Shown: one piece after another, positions 20,171 through 30,908 of the stretch
Layout of the letters: every line of letters begins with the position of its first letter
Position numbering within the stretch: position 1 is the first letter of the stretch
NCBI GenBank assembly: GCA_022925895.1
Contig: JAKSYS010000521.1
Location: 1 to 44,409 of the forward strand
Direction: 5' to 3'
DNA: 44,409 bases
DNA from: Fragilaria crotonensis
Lineage: Eukaryota > Bacillariophyta > Fragilariophyceae > Fragilariales > Fragilariaceae
Notes under the pieces: generated by a model
Told to the model about the DNA's origin: nothing
Seen by the model: only the letters and a program-made list of their open reading frames with translations
The model's database searches: none
Position numbers and translations under genes: made by a program

Positions 20171-20659
20171 ATATTGCAATTGTGTACTCCGAGTACGATA
20201 CTCTACGATGGACCTTTTTTTCTGTCCAATTTTGTTTTGGTTCACAGTTGGGGATCTTGGATTCGTTCCCCACGTTTGGTGTTTAATCCTGCGTACGGTA
20301 CTGCTACACAATTTTGAATACATGTACTCGGAGTACACCATACCGGTAGCTCTGTACTCCTATGTCCTAGGTGCATGCCTGTGTCATGCAGCAAAATGCG
20401 AACGCTGACGTCCAACATTCACATGCTCTACTAGTAGTAGGATACAGTGCAATACCGCGCAAGAAGGATACGGGTACTTGTACCCCCCCTCTAATTCACA
20501 TGATTGATCGATAGGGACCCGATCCCCAAGCGCAACAGCTGAAGTCATGTAATTAATGGGTACTCATCTACTGTACTACCATACGCCCTCCAATGTTGCA
20601 CTGAACATCAAGCCGAAGGCCAAGTGTGGATTGGTGTCTCACCTCAGACTCATAGTAGC
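20171..20659. promoter_or_regulatory. Upstream region of the ribokinase-ITPase gene with paired GTAC inverted repeats
   Basis: It contains GTACTC-C-GAGTAC at 20184-20196 and GTACTC-G-GAGTAC at 20324-20336, the same 6-bp arms with a 1-nt spacer, 140 bp apart. ACTAGTAGTAG follows near 20431. No coding signature was seen. Confidence 0.5.
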
Positions 20660-22630
20660 ATGATGTTCGTTTGGATTGGATTCTGCCTCCGCTTCTTGCA
20701 CTACTACTCCAATCACAAAATCAGAAGCATAGCATTTGTGCCAAGTTGCATTAGAATCACTTGCGCTCGAACTACATCTTTTCGCAATTTAAGACCAAAA
20801 GGCCACAATTTGAAAGTGTTCTCCTTCACTCTATTTTCAACGATATCACTTGCGCTGCTGCCGTGTTCATCCTCATTCTCTTTCAATATCAAGACCATGA
20901 GCGAATCTTCGCCTTCTCCAATCTCCTCATCATCCTCACCATCCGTATTGATTGTCGGATCGGCCAATCAGGATCTGACGGCCTACACATGTCGTGTTCC
21001 TCGCATGGGCGAAACGATCCTCGGTCAAGACTTTTCCACATCGTGTGGTGGCAAGGGTGCGAATCAAGCCGTGGCGGCAGCTGCTCTTCTGTCGCCCATG
21101 TTTGTGGGACAAGTCGGACAAGATGTTTACGGCAAGGCATTGTTGGAGAACTTTCGAACAGCCGGGGTGTTGTATGACGAAGAAACAATCTGGGCTCCAA
21201 ACGATATTCCCACTGGAGTTGCGTCAATCATGGTGGATATCACTACAGGTGATAATACGATTGTGGTTGTTCCTGGGGCCAATCATGCCCTGACGGCGGA
21301 ACAGGTCCGAACAGCGATTCTGCGACATCGTCCCAAAGTCGTCTTGGCGCAATTGGAAGTACTACCACTAGTTGCATTGGAAGCCATGAAGGTTGGCAAA
21401 CAAATTGGTGCCACCACGATTTTGAATCCAGCACCGGCACTCTTGCCTGGAGACAAGCTCATGGCAGAGTTTTATAACAATGTCGACATTCTTACTCCGA
21501 ATGAGACTGAATTGAGACTCTTGTACGATGGTTCGTCCCCCGATGATGATGCAGCTGCCCCTTGCGATGAAGAGACCATGGCACAAAGTTTGCTCGATCG
21601 GGGGATTGCTCAGGCAGTCGTGGTAACCTTGGGATCCAGAGGTGCCATGGTCGTGTCTCACGACAAGACGACGGAGCGCGTGTGTGCTCCACCAGGTATC
21701 TTCCCCCACGACCAAGCACCTCCAGTCGTGGAAACTGTCGGTGCCGGAGATTGTTTTTGTGGAGCATTGGCAGCCTACTTGTCCACTTTGCTTTTGGAAC
21801 CATCGTCCGTAACTTCTAAATCCGACAACGACAGTGTCATGTCCCTGGCGGAATGTGCCCGATTGGCATGTGGTATGGCCAGTCTCTCCATTCGAAAGAG
21901 AGGAGCGCAATCGTCGTACCCATCTCGGAACGAAGTTCCTGATGTGTTGAAGCTCAAGTCCTTGGCACCATCGTCTACTACTGTCTCGCAAAAAGGAGAT
22001 ACAGTATTGCCAACCCTGACCTTTGTGACTGGCAATCAAAAGAAATTGGAAGAAGTGAGGAGCCTCTTGGGAGCTGGCACCAAGGCCTCCTTTCCGTTCG
22101 AGCTCGTCAATCGAAATGTTGATTTGATGGAATTGCAAGGTAATCCCCTCGACATTGCCAAGGAAAAGTGTCGTCTGGCTGCTGCCGAAATCGGAGGTCC
22201 GGTCCTGACGGAAGACACATCCTTATGCTTCAATGCACTGGGTGGACTACCTGGTCCCTACATCAAGTGGTTCCTCGAAAAATGTGGTCATGGTGGCTTG
22301 AATGATATGCTCGTCGGCTTTTCGGACAAGTCCGCCTACGCACAAACCATCTTCGCGTTCACAATGGGACCAGGTCACGAAATTCATTTGTTCGAGGGTA
22401 GGACTGACGGGACGATTGTAAGACCTCGTGGCGACAACCAGTTTGGATGGGATCCAATCTTTCAAGTTGGTACTGAAGGTGGTACGGATCAGTCCTCGAC
22501 TCTAGAGAATTGTTGTGGCAAGACATACGCCGAAATGTCCTCAGAGGAGAAAAATGCGGTGAGTCATCGCGCCAAATCCATGGCCAAGCTACAGTCATTC
22601 TTTGCCGAATTCGCGACAACGGGGTTGTAG
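20660..22630 (+). CDS. Ribokinase-ITPase (Ham1) fusion protein
   Basis: One uninterrupted frame encodes two enzymes. The N-terminal PfkB ribokinase has [35 protein letters not shown] and the catalytic ETVGAGDCF (Asp codon at 21749). It would phosphorylate ribose to ribose-5-phosphate. After a linker at about 21930-22010, a complete inosine triphosphate pyrophosphatase follows: [52 protein letters not shown] and EKNAVSHR. It hydrolyses ITP, dITP and XTP to the monophosphate and pyrophosphate. Both halves retain their active residues. The first ATG is 20660 (656 residues, with an unclear N-terminal extension). The ATG at 20897 (MSESSPSP, 577 residues) just before the kinase is the alternative. 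A combined role in nucleotide clean-up and ribose recycling is inference. Confidence 0.93.
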   Translation: MMFVWIGFCLRFLHYYSNHKIRSIAFVPSCIRITCARTTSFRNLRPKGHNLKVFSFTLFSTISLALLPCSSSFSFNIKTMSESSPSPISSSSSPSVLIVGSANQDLTAYTCRVPRMGETILGQDFSTSCGGKGANQAVAAAALLSPMFVGQVGQDVYGKALLENFRTAGVLYDEETIWAPNDIPTGVASIMVDITTGDNTIVVVPGANHALTAEQVRTAILRHRPKVVLAQLEVLPLVALEAMKVGKQIGATTILNPAPALLPGDKLMAEFYNNVDILTPNETELRLLYDGSSPDDDAAAPCDEETMAQSLLDRGIAQAVVVTLGSRGAMVVSHDKTTERVCAPPGIFPHDQAPPVVETVGAGDCFCGALAAYLSTLLLEPSSVTSKSDNDSVMSLAECARLACGMASLSIRKRGAQSSYPSRNEVPDVLKLKSLAPSSTTVSQKGDTVLPTLTFVTGNQKKLEEVRSLLGAGTKASFPFELVNRNVDLMELQGNPLDIAKEKCRLAAAEIGGPVLTEDTSLCFNALGGLPGPYIKWFLEKCGHGGLNDMLVGFSDKSAYAQTIFAFTMGPGHEIHLFEGRTDGTIVRPRGDNQFGWDPIFQVGTEGGTDQSSTLENCCGKTYAEMSSEEKNAVSHRAKSMAKLQSFFAEFATTGL

Positions 22631-23085
22631 AGCGAACAAAGTTATTCGGAAATGAGAGGCATCCGCGCCATAGCCTTCTGGGGTTCTACTTCGAATCCCA
22701 ATCAGAAATTCGATCGCGCGAACGCAATTGTACTCCATCCGTTGTGATGAAGGAGCAATGGGATGCGCGACGATCTAAAGTATCATTCGCATTCATTACA
22801 AGTAGCGATACCGCAATGGCACTTCGTCTCCCACTTCGTATGTATTGCGCTCACTAGTTGATGATCTCCTTACATCAATCGTACTCTTTTGGATTGCTTC
22901 AAGTCGATATTGGCAAAGCTAGATGATTTCAGTACCTATTTCGTAAATACCTTGTTGACTTTCCACTATCACATTCTTTCTGGTTGATATCTAGTTCGAG
23001 CGAAAGTCCACATTTTCCGTACGCCGAACGATGGTATCATGTTGACACCGTCATTATAAGTACCGAACACTTCTTTCGAAAACGT
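22631..23085. other. Intergenic, convergent 3' ends
   Basis: A 455-bp gap between the fusion gene and a minus-strand gene. No domain-bearing frame, repeat or RNA was recognised. Confidence 0.5.
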
Positions 23086-23580
23086 TCATACCGAGTTCCG
23101 CTTCTTTTGTTGGTGCGATGAGTGCTCTTCATGACCAAGAACAGCAGTCTCAACTTCCCTTGCAATCAGTGCAGCAAATGCTTTAGCACGCCTACTCTCC
23201 TTGGCCGCAAAAAAGGCAATAAAGCGCTCCACGTCTAATTCAGGTTGGCTCTCTGCGTGGTGGCGCGCGGTTTCTTGAGCAATCAAAACACTGCTGATCG
23301 CTCGTCGTCGTTGTCGTTTGCGATCATGAAACAAATTTTGAATGTTCGTCTCACCGCTATCATCTCTCGAGCAAACGTGGCGCTTGTTCCTGTCGCCTTT
23401 CAAAGTCTCGACAGGTATGTCACAACGACTACCTACAGATACATTGTTTGTTTCATTGAACGCTCCAATCCTGGCTTGGAATATTGCTGAATCCCAATCG
23501 CATTCCGCCTCGTGATAGATCTCGTCAATCTGAGCCACAGAGGAAAATCGGACGCTCTTCTTCCCTTCATCTACGCTCAT
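23086..23580 (-). CDS. Small hypothetical protein with SVRFSSV motif
   Basis: 164 residues from the ATG at 23580. The N-terminus (KKSVRFSSVAQIDEIYHEAE) resembles a short motif seen at the start of many uncharacterised diatom proteins, with a basic-aromatic VRF core followed by acidic residues. A basic patch DRKRQRRRA lies mid-protein (about residues 86-94) and could act as a nuclear signal. The C-terminal third is an Ala/Arg/Glu-rich helix (AAKESRRAKAFAALIAREVE). It has no known domain and no membrane segment. The frame is clean, its base composition matches the surrounding genes, and the opposite-strand frame is shorter, so it is probably real. Confidence 0.6.
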   Translation of the reverse strand: MSVDEGKKSVRFSSVAQIDEIYHEAECDWDSAIFQARIGAFNETNNVSVGSRCDIPVETLKGDRNKRHVCSRDDSGETNIQNLFHDRKRQRRRAISSVLIAQETARHHAESQPELDVERFIAFFAAKESRRAKAFAALIAREVETAVLGHEEHSSHQQKKRNSV

Positions 23581-24600
23581 GGTGATCGCGAATTTTGGAT
23601 GGCCGAGAACTTGAGTTTACCGCCAGGGCACAAGCTCTACTGCAGAAAGTTGTGACTTCACCAAAGATTCTGCCCAAGGCAACCTGATCGTGCGTGAATA
23701 CCTGGCTCATTGAATTGCGTATGGACAAGATGCGTTTGTCGCAGCACCAAAATATCTCGACGTTCCTTTGTAAAAGTCACATCCAGCACCTAGGACATTT
23801 ATTTAACGGATCTTGGACGAAAGTTGACATCTGGTCGGTGTCTGCAAGACCGAAAATGCATTAGCGTCGCTCCAATAAAGTTATTTATCTCGTCAAACGA
23901 TCCGGATTTGACATTTGACATTATTCAAAATGGTACTCCGAGTGAATACTATCCATGTTTGATGCAGGTAACATAGACGATGCCCGCGGGGTTCTACATA
24001 AGACAACTTGACCTGTCTGAAATCCCAAGCGAAGTTGATTTCTGACTTCACCCTTCATTTCCTAATTGGTTGAGAAGGTGTCGCGCAATCCCAAGATAAG
24101 AAAGGAATGTTTCGGACATTCATTCGTTCTCGTTTGTCCAACGCTACTGACACCTCAAGGTTTGCCCGATCTCGTGTCACGTATGTCATACACGGTGCAA
24201 CTACAGTCCTCGTAGTACTGAGTATCCGAGTTGTCGAGCTCATAAGTACTACGTACTTGATGTATTATTTCCGGAGTATTACACGTGTTTAGCCCGAATT
24301 CAAGAAACTATTTGAGCAAACGCGTAGGGATTATGACAGTGCGACCTAAGCCAGTTCTATACCTTGTGCAACTAGAGTACTAGTACTCGAGTACTCACCG
24401 AGTAAGAGGATACAGAATACACAGTATTCTTGTTGTCCTGATGACATACAGTACGTGTACTTAGCTCTACAAGGATTTACTGAGAAGTCGTCTCTAGCTT
24501 GTAGCTATCCTCCCGACAAGGTTGATTAACCTCATTACTTGCACATCTCGGATATGCCTCCCCTTATCTTGGACAATGCCATTGCTCATTTTTTATTAGA
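23581..24600. other. Intergenic, GTAC palindrome cluster
   Basis: About 1 kb with no gene that I recognise. GTAC palindromes concentrate at 24210-24260 (GTACTGAGTATCCGAG, AAGTACTACGTACTT) and at 24375-24394. The latter comprises the perfect palindrome GAGTACTAGTACTC (24375-24388) overlapping GTACTCGAGTAC (24383-24394). It includes the upstream region of the small hypothetical gene. Confidence 0.5.
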
Positions 24601-25860
24601 GTTATGAAACGAAATCTCAAGTGAAGCAATACGCTGATTTTTTGTCGTGCATTGTTGACCATGATGCCATCACATTGTCCACATCTTTGTCCACATCTAA
24701 TGATGTGCAAGCCCAATTGAGCTCAAAAGTGGCAGAGATTATGCTCATGCCATTGCTGAAGGATAGGCTGATGAGAATGAACCCAGCAATCCATTGCCTT
24801 GCTGGCTGATGGTAATGCCAAACCTTTGGTCCTCAAGAAACACTACAGCACTCAGTCTGGTGTTTACAATTTGTCTCATCATTCCATTCTCTGCTGGTCC
24901 CCCATCTTGAATGGCTGCCCTCCATAAATCCCATCTCTCTTCACCCTCCTTACCAAAATAGCAAAGTGTCATGACAACCATTACTAGTAGACCAACAGCA
25001 AAACTGACGGTGACATTTTCTGATGATGTTCTGTGCATCCGCCCTACTAGCTACCTTTTAACAAAGCACCACCAAACCTCAACTGACCAACTGAACATGC
25101 ATCTTTCCAAGCCATCAATTGTATTTCCTGGTCCTTTGTTGACATCGATCATGAGCCCTTGTGCACAGTCAAGCACAAAGTTGCACCTGATTCATCAGGC
25201 CTCCTACTAACTCAGCAGCTGTCAATGCATCCATCTTCTTACTACCTGGTGTGTACCCAACTGGCTGGTGTTTCCCCTCCTGCCTACTTGGTTTATCTAA
25301 AGTAGTGGGCACCTTCCTTTTCAAGTTAGTGTAAGTATACTGGTGTTCCTTTCCCAGTTCTTTTCAACTGTTGATTATTTGCAATCTGCCGGAAGCATGA
25401 TGTGAGGTCAACAACATTAACAATGACAATAACAAGTGCCACCAACAAAGTAGAAAGGTTGGCATACTAAATAGCAAATCCGGCAGGGATACTACATAGT
25501 TCTGCTTTGACATGCCCAGAGAGTTCAATTCCTTGACAATAGAGTCAACTAGTAGCAAGCAACCATATGTATCTTGTGAGTCCCATTGCTGGAGTGGCCT
25601 CCCTCTGGTGCTAGTTTTTGCAAAAGTCAGCTATGTGAAAGCATGGCACAACATTGTATCGGATAATGGACTACTATACTTCACGCTTACCTGCGACTCC
25701 ACTGGTGGTATGAAAAATGAATACAAAGTGCCTACATCGAAGCAAGTTGCATTTGTTCCATGCAGCAGGACTCACACAATCATACCACAACTGCAACATA
25801 CACAACTGCAACATACTTTGCAGTTTCCGAAAGAGTGCAACTTTTTTGGAATTTGATGTG
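24600..25860. other. CpG-depleted block, possible methylated/old transposon DNA
   Basis: Sequence texture changes here: abundant TG/CA and only about a dozen CpG by my hand count in ~1.2 kb, against a CpG-rich neighbourhood. Open frames exist (for example minus 24745-25038, 97 codons with one hydrophobic helix, and plus 25512-25856) but I recognise no domain. Inserted, once-methylated transposon sequence is a plausible origin. No terminal repeats were found. Confidence 0.45.
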
Positions 25861-26738
25861 CGTTACCGTGCAAGCTGAATAAGCCTTCAAGTACGCCTTC
25901 TGTTCTATATCCCGAATAAACTAGCTACGTGGCCTAGTAGGCCAGGTGAAACTCGTCAGTGATAGAATGGATGGAAGTAAGCCAAGTGGTGAATGAGGCT
26001 TAAGTACTGTTGAAAATAATTGAATAGGATCGGAGACTTGAAGCAAAATAATGTTGTAGTGCCGAGGTTAAGCCTGGACTACTCAAGTGGTTTTATGGTA
26101 GCGATGGAGAATCCCCATTGTAAAGCGTCTCGTCCATAAGGTGGACTCAATGCTGCCTATGCGAGGAATGCATTGCAGGGTAGTCGATTTTGCGCTCCGA
26201 CGTGCACGGTGCATCTCGGATAATCCGACCACAGCCCTCTGCTGAACGTCATCGAGGTTGCATCTCAATAGCCATCTCTGAAGGTCTGTATTGTTGCATA
26301 ATCCAGTGTTTGTTCCCCTCTGAATTGTGCGTCGATTGGTTCGGATGGAAACAATAATGTCCTTATGGTCGTTGAGAATCAATTGCCTAGTTATCGTCCA
26401 GTCGGATTGTAGGGTTGCCCTCCCACACCAATGATTCATATATCCTACGATGGCATCGGTGCTTAATCTGAATGAAGAATGAAATACACGGTTCAGGTGA
26501 GACGGAAATGTGAAGGCAATCCGGGCATTTTGGATAGCATTGATTCGGTCTTATGAATAGAATTCGATGTAATTGTTGCCAGTCGAACGGCCGGGCAGCA
26601 AGCTTCAGTGCATAAGAGCTCGACAGATGAATTGCCCACTATGTAAGAAGAGGATATTCTACTTTTTTCACAGGCTTAACGTTGTTCATGATTACATAAC
26701 AGATTAGTTTTCCTTGTCCCCCGAGTTGATCGCCTGTT
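25861..26738. other. Intergenic with an unassigned open frame
   Basis: About 880 bp between the CpG-poor block and the bZIP gene. A minus-strand frame of 118 codons (26083-26439) is basic and featureless, and I do not call it a gene. No repeats or RNA were recognised. Confidence 0.4.
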
Positions 26739-27763
26739 CTACTGAGTTGGCGGATGCTGTTGTTGCTGATGCTGAGGTTGTTGCATCATTTGTTGCTGCT
26801 GCTGCGGCTGTTGCATCATTTGCTGCTGCTGCTGGGGTTGTTGCATCATTTGTTGCTGCTGCTGGGGTTGTTGCATCATTTGCTGCTGTTGCTGCTGCGG
26901 TTGCTGCATCATTTGCTGTTGTTGCTGCTGCGGTGCCGCAACCTGAAGCATGACAGGCTGCTGCGGAGCTGATCCCATTCGCCACATGAAAGGATTATTG
27001 GGATCCGCATTTTGTTGGTGCTGCTGTGGAACAGGCGGCGGCACTGCCATGGCGCCTCCCATAATGGCATGAATAGGAACAATATTAGGATACTGTCATG
27101 AGTAACAGTTAGTGACGCGACCGAAGATATCATGATTTGTTGTAAAATGCCAAAATGAGAAACAAAGGTGTAAGTCGTTTGGGAAGTTTTCAACAGTGTC
27201 ATGAGTAAATGAATTCCATTTCATCACTCGTCTCGACAAGCTCAACCGTCACAACAACGGCCATCCACAAAGTAGAACCACAGCAGTACTTGGGGTATTC
27301 CGTATTCCTTATTCAGTGCAAGTAAAAACTACAGGTCGTACTGGAGCACCGTGGTACTGTCAACGGGTAAAACAACAAAAAATCGTACCTTGGAGCCAAT
27401 CTCCATCAAGTTCCTCCTCAATTGTTCATTCCTTTCATTCAAATCCTTATTCTCCCTCGACAAAGTAATGACAGTACGCTGCAGTTCTTCAATCATTGTC
27501 TTTTTGCGCTTACGCGATTCTCGTGCCGAAATGCGATTCTGTTCCAATCGTTCCTTGCGTTTTCGGCGTTTAATTTCGGTTTCCGTCTCACCCGGAAGCC
27601 GATCGTCATCATTCACAATTTCATCATGATGATCGTCATCATCGTCGTCATCATCATCCATGGAATCGTGATGATCATGTTGATGATGCTGGTGTTGATG
27701 TTGTTGTTGCTGCTGATGCTGCTGTTGTTGCGATTGCGCTTGTTGTACGATATCGGACATCAT
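26739..27763 (-). CDS. bZIP transcription factor with Gln-repeat tail, one intron
   Basis: Exon 1 (27763-27389) and exon 2 (27092-26739) join in phase 0 across a 296-nt intron (GTACGA...CATGACAG), producing 242 residues. Start is MMSDIVQQ at 27763; an ATG at 27994 would add about 77 residues. The order is a Q/H-rich segment, an Asp-rich tract, then the basic region KERLEQNRISARESRKRKK (the bZIP N-x7-R signature) and a leucine zipper with heptad Leu/Val up to NEQLRRNL. Exon 2 continues YPNIVPIHAIMGG and ends in five to six MMQQPQQQQQ units. Without splicing the protein would stop soon after the zipper. It is a sequence-specific nuclear regulator; targets are unknown. A Gln-rich activation-like tail after the zipper is inference. 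Confidence 0.88.
26750..26935 (-). repeat. ~30-bp minisatellite encoding MMQQPQQQQQ
   Basis: Five to six copies of a roughly 30-36 bp unit containing TTGTTGCATCATTTG on the plus strand. All length differences are multiples of 3, so the frame of the bZIP tail is kept. It is probably polymorphic in length. Confidence 0.85.
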
Positions 27764-28361
27764 GGTCAAGGCGGTTCTTGTACTTTTTGTGTAGAATGTC
27801 ATATGGATAATACCTGGTGTGAAAAGGTGTGGTGTTTGTGCCCATGGGAACAAGGGACGGTGGACGTTATGGGGAAGAATCGTCGTGCGAGTTTTGTAGT
27901 ATTCTTGAAGTAGAGTGATAGAAAGAATAAGATTTAATTGGTTAGAGACGTGGCAGTTGAGCATTGGTGACGTCGACGGGATCGATGGATTCATTTTCAA
28001 AAAACAAGAAGAAGCGTCATTTTGCGGAATGTCCTATCTAAGACACTACACTCCTACTACAGTAGTGTACGGTGTACAAGCATTTAATTTCCAAGATCAT
28101 CGAGCATGCGCGGACAGGGCACGGTACAAGTATGAGACTGCACCCGTAGAAGGCAAATTCCCGTACGAATAAAGTAGCGGTACGACTGAGAATACTCCGC
28201 AGCGCCCACTGGACTCTCCATTACTGTCATTTTGTTCCATCGATCGCCGTTCGGAATATAGAACAAGCATCGTTGCACTCAAAACAGTTCGTCGTTGTGT
28301 TGATTACATCGATTAATCAATACAATATAGAGACTGTAGCGTGCACTATCAGTTCTATTGA
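27764..28361. promoter_or_regulatory. Divergent upstream region (bZIP / SNARE)
   Basis: A head-to-head spacer of about 600 bp. It contains ACTACAGTAGTGTACGGTGTAC near 28055-28075 and AATACTCCG near 28190. The bZIP open frame extends into it to 27994, so the 5' part may be coding if the upstream ATG is used. Confidence 0.45.
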
Positions 28362-28984
28362 ATGTCCATGACAACAACTTCTGTGAGTGATTGGGACAAT
28401 GAGTATGCTCGTGTCGCTCGTCAAGCATCGCAATTAAGGAGTGTTGGCTACAGTACCACTGGTACTAGTAGTAGTAGTACTGCCGGTAGTGTTACCAGTC
28501 GTACGAATTACAACGCGGATCGGAGAGCCTTGACTCAGAATGTGCAGCGATTGCAACGATTGCTCCAAACGATACCATTGACACCCCCGGATTTGCAAAG
28601 ACGACTTCGACTCATGAATCATTTGCAGCAACAACTACAACAGACTCAACAGCAACAGCAGCAACAGCAATTACATCAAAATCAAATGAGTTCCAGCCAC
28701 AGCAATGCACTCCTTCAACAGGACGAAATGTTGGACGATTTAGCACACGGAGTAGAACGATTGAAGCACCAGTCTTTGTTGATTGGTGACGAAGCCAAGT
28801 TGCATCTCAATCTATTGGGAGATATGGAAAATCAAGTCGATATTGCACAAACTGGTTTGGAAGGAGAAACGAGGCGGGCAGATGGATTGAGAGAGAAAAT
28901 AGTATCGCTATTTGGAAGTTGCAAATGATTGTCGTCGCGTTGGCCGTTGTTTTGGTCATGCTGATCTTGACGGGGTTGACATGA
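28362..28984 (+). CDS. Tail-anchored Qc-SNARE (SYP5/Bet1/syntaxin-8-like), one frame break
   Basis: Membrane-fusion protein. The ATG at 28362 begins MSMTTTSVSDWDNEYARV, resembling the start of SYP5-type SNAREs. The N-terminal helical part ends LLQTIPLTPPDLQRRLRLM and is followed by a CAA/CAG-encoded Gln tract. The SNARE helix runs about residues 121-177 (EMLDDLAHGVERL, IGDEAKLHLNLLGDMENQVD). Aligned by its IGDE..., LL.DM pattern, the ionic zero-layer position appears to be His148 rather than Gln. The first frame stops at 28928 immediately after LREK. One more A in the AAAA run at 28896-28899 would continue as NSIAIWKLQ and a 20-residue hydrophobic anchor ending at 28984, exactly what a SNARE needs. 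I therefore treat the break as an under-called base or recent lesion. Confidence 0.72.
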
Positions 28985-30116
28985 ATTGGCCATTATTGAA
29001 GTACTCGAGTCTGGAGTTATACGAAAATATTCCACCTGGGTCTAGCCTTTCAGCAACGAACAAGAGCTCACTAGTGGATGGTTCATCAAATTAGGATCTC
29101 GCAGATTGCATGTTACTTACTCAGTACGTACATAAACTAAATGCGATCGTTTGCACATCTAGTCTGCAGGGCACTGGGCACCACGTAAAATGGAACACGG
29201 TGCATGCTGTCATTGCAGACAGTGTCGAGAAACCATTTTCCGCTGCTCTTGCGCTCTTTTGGAACAGTAGCAGCTTGGAGCCGCCGCAGCTTGACATGCT
29301 GTATCACCGTCGTCGCTGTCGTCGTCGGCAAACTCCGAGTCGAGTCGTCATTAGTTCCGGGACTATGACGAATACTGAGAATACTGAGAGTTTTCCACGT
29401 GCATCCATGCACACCCCACTGTCGGACCTTTTAGTAATGAAGAACTGGTACTAGTAGTCTAGTCTAATCGAGGAGACAAGTGCATCGAGAACTCGAGTAA
29501 TTCTCCAGGTACGGAGCAAACATGGACTCTTGTTGCCTCTTGCGGCACTTTTCCGCATCTCCCAGAGGACAAACCTATCTCACACTTCTATACCAATCTT
29601 CTCCTACAATCATTGGTCATATGACATAAGGCATAAGCGAATAAACGTCTAAGGTAATGCCTCTACCCTACACGAAACGACCGTATGATGTGCGAATAAA
29701 TATACTGTTTGCTCTCTGTTTGTCGTAGCAATAGCTTCAACAACGACCTAGCGCGAAATGTCCAGCGAAGAACGCCGTTTATCATTAGGTTCGAACTAGG
29801 CCAAACAATTGCCCCTTGATTTTTTCGCGTTCCTGTACATTTCTATCGAATTTCAACAGTCGTACAGTACCTGTATTGGCGAGTGCAGTGTGGCGCGTAA
29901 GCAAACAGAATTTGAGAAGGACCAGTTCGATTCGGACAGTAATGACGATTGACGTCAAAATGTCCAGGATGTCTCGGTGTGGGAAATCAGGAACGCACGC
30001 CGGCCCTTTGGCGAGGTCACTATAAATCAACATCTCTCTCGCCAATCTGCAACTATGCATCTCAAGTTGACATTGCTCCATGCTTTGATTTGTGGAACTA
30101 TACCACCACCATCACG
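28985..30116. other. Intergenic, no recognisable gene
   Basis: About 1.1 kb. Frames of 90-114 codons on both strands at 29110-29454 are mutual shadows without domains. ACTGGTACTAGTAGTCTAGTC lies near 29445. The right end presumably contains the promoter of the Q/P-rich gene, with TATAAATC at about 30021. Confidence 0.4.
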
Positions 30117-30908
30117 ATGGGAGGAGTAGAAGGAGAAGTGTTCGTACCGGCTCACTTCCAGCAAACGGCAATGGTGGTGCAATCAACTAATCATCAACAG
30201 CAGCAGCACCCTACAACAATGCAGCCGATGATGCACTCCTGTCATCCACCGCAATATGAGGCTCAGCAACATCAGTATCCGTATCAACAGCCACTACAGC
30301 CTCAATACCAACTCCAGTCACCGTACCCACAGCAACAATACCCCCATCACCAGGTGAATCCCTACCAACAAAATCAGTTCCATTCCCAGCAGCCTTTCCA
30401 ACAACATCCGACGATGGTGGTCCAGTCCACTGGAGCTCCCCATCAACCACAACCTATCATAGTGGTAGCAGATCCAAACATGATGTACAGTGTTCAGCCG
30501 ATTTACATGCATCCACCAATGATGAATACATCCCTGCAACCTCAGATGCCACAACAACAATACCCATCAAGTAACTCAAATCCTGTGAAAGACTCATGCA
30601 TCAATACAACGACTGCTACTACAGCAAATGCCAACAATATGACTACTGGCACAACATCGGCGACCAGCCATACGAATGCGACCGCTAGTTCGGGGTCGCC
30701 TCCAGCAGCAACTGCTGCGGCATCGGGGACTGGAACCTCGAAACCGTCCTCGGGACCGTTCGACTGTCTCGATGACATTGCCACTCACATGAATACGATC
30801 AATAGTCACCAAACATCACTGTACAGCAGTTTCATGAAGGTGAAAACGTCATTCTTGGCGCTTACGAAAGGATTTGGTACAATCATGTCGTCATGTTCGA
30901 AGGCATAA
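30117..30908 (+). CDS. Q/P/Y-rich low-complexity protein
   Basis: 263 residues from the ATG at 30117 (MGGVEGEVFVPAHFQQ). The frame is open to 29949 upstream but that extension has no coding character. Residues ~25-160 are prion-like (PYQQPLQPQYQLQ, YPQQQYPHHQ) with repeated MVVQST. Residues ~175-235 are Ser/Thr/Ala-rich. The final ~45 residues form an ordered-looking amphipathic segment (DCLDDIATHMNTIN, SLYSSFMKVKTSFLALTKGFG). I recognise no catalytic domain. Such proteins often act as scaffolds or in RNA granules, but nothing here proves it. Long open frames on the minus strand in the same place are shadows of the repeated codons. Confidence 0.6.
   Translation: MGGVEGEVFVPAHFQQTAMVVQSTNHQQQQHPTTMQPMMHSCHPPQYEAQQHQYPYQQPLQPQYQLQSPYPQQQYPHHQVNPYQQNQFHSQQPFQQHPTMVVQSTGAPHQPQPIIVVADPNMMYSVQPIYMHPPMMNTSLQPQMPQQQYPSSNSNPVKDSCINTTTATTANANNMTTGTTSATSHTNATASSGSPPAATAAASGTGTSKPSSGPFDCLDDIATHMNTINSHQTSLYSSFMKVKTSFLALTKGFGTIMSSCSKA

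Noticed and set aside
21368..22138. 256-codon minus-strand frame inside the ribokinase-ITPase gene
   Set aside because: Antisense shadow of a well-conserved coding region; no domain.
26750..26935. CRISPR-like array
   Set aside because: The repeats are contiguous coding minisatellite units without unique spacers, in a eukaryotic gene.
29110..29454. Possible gene of 114 codons
   Set aside because: An equally long frame lies antisense, there is no domain, and the composition is not coding-like.
29770..29810. tRNA-like T-arm (GGTTCGAACT)
   Set aside because: Stem pairing fails on both strands and no D-arm or acceptor stem is present. No tRNA was found anywhere in the window.
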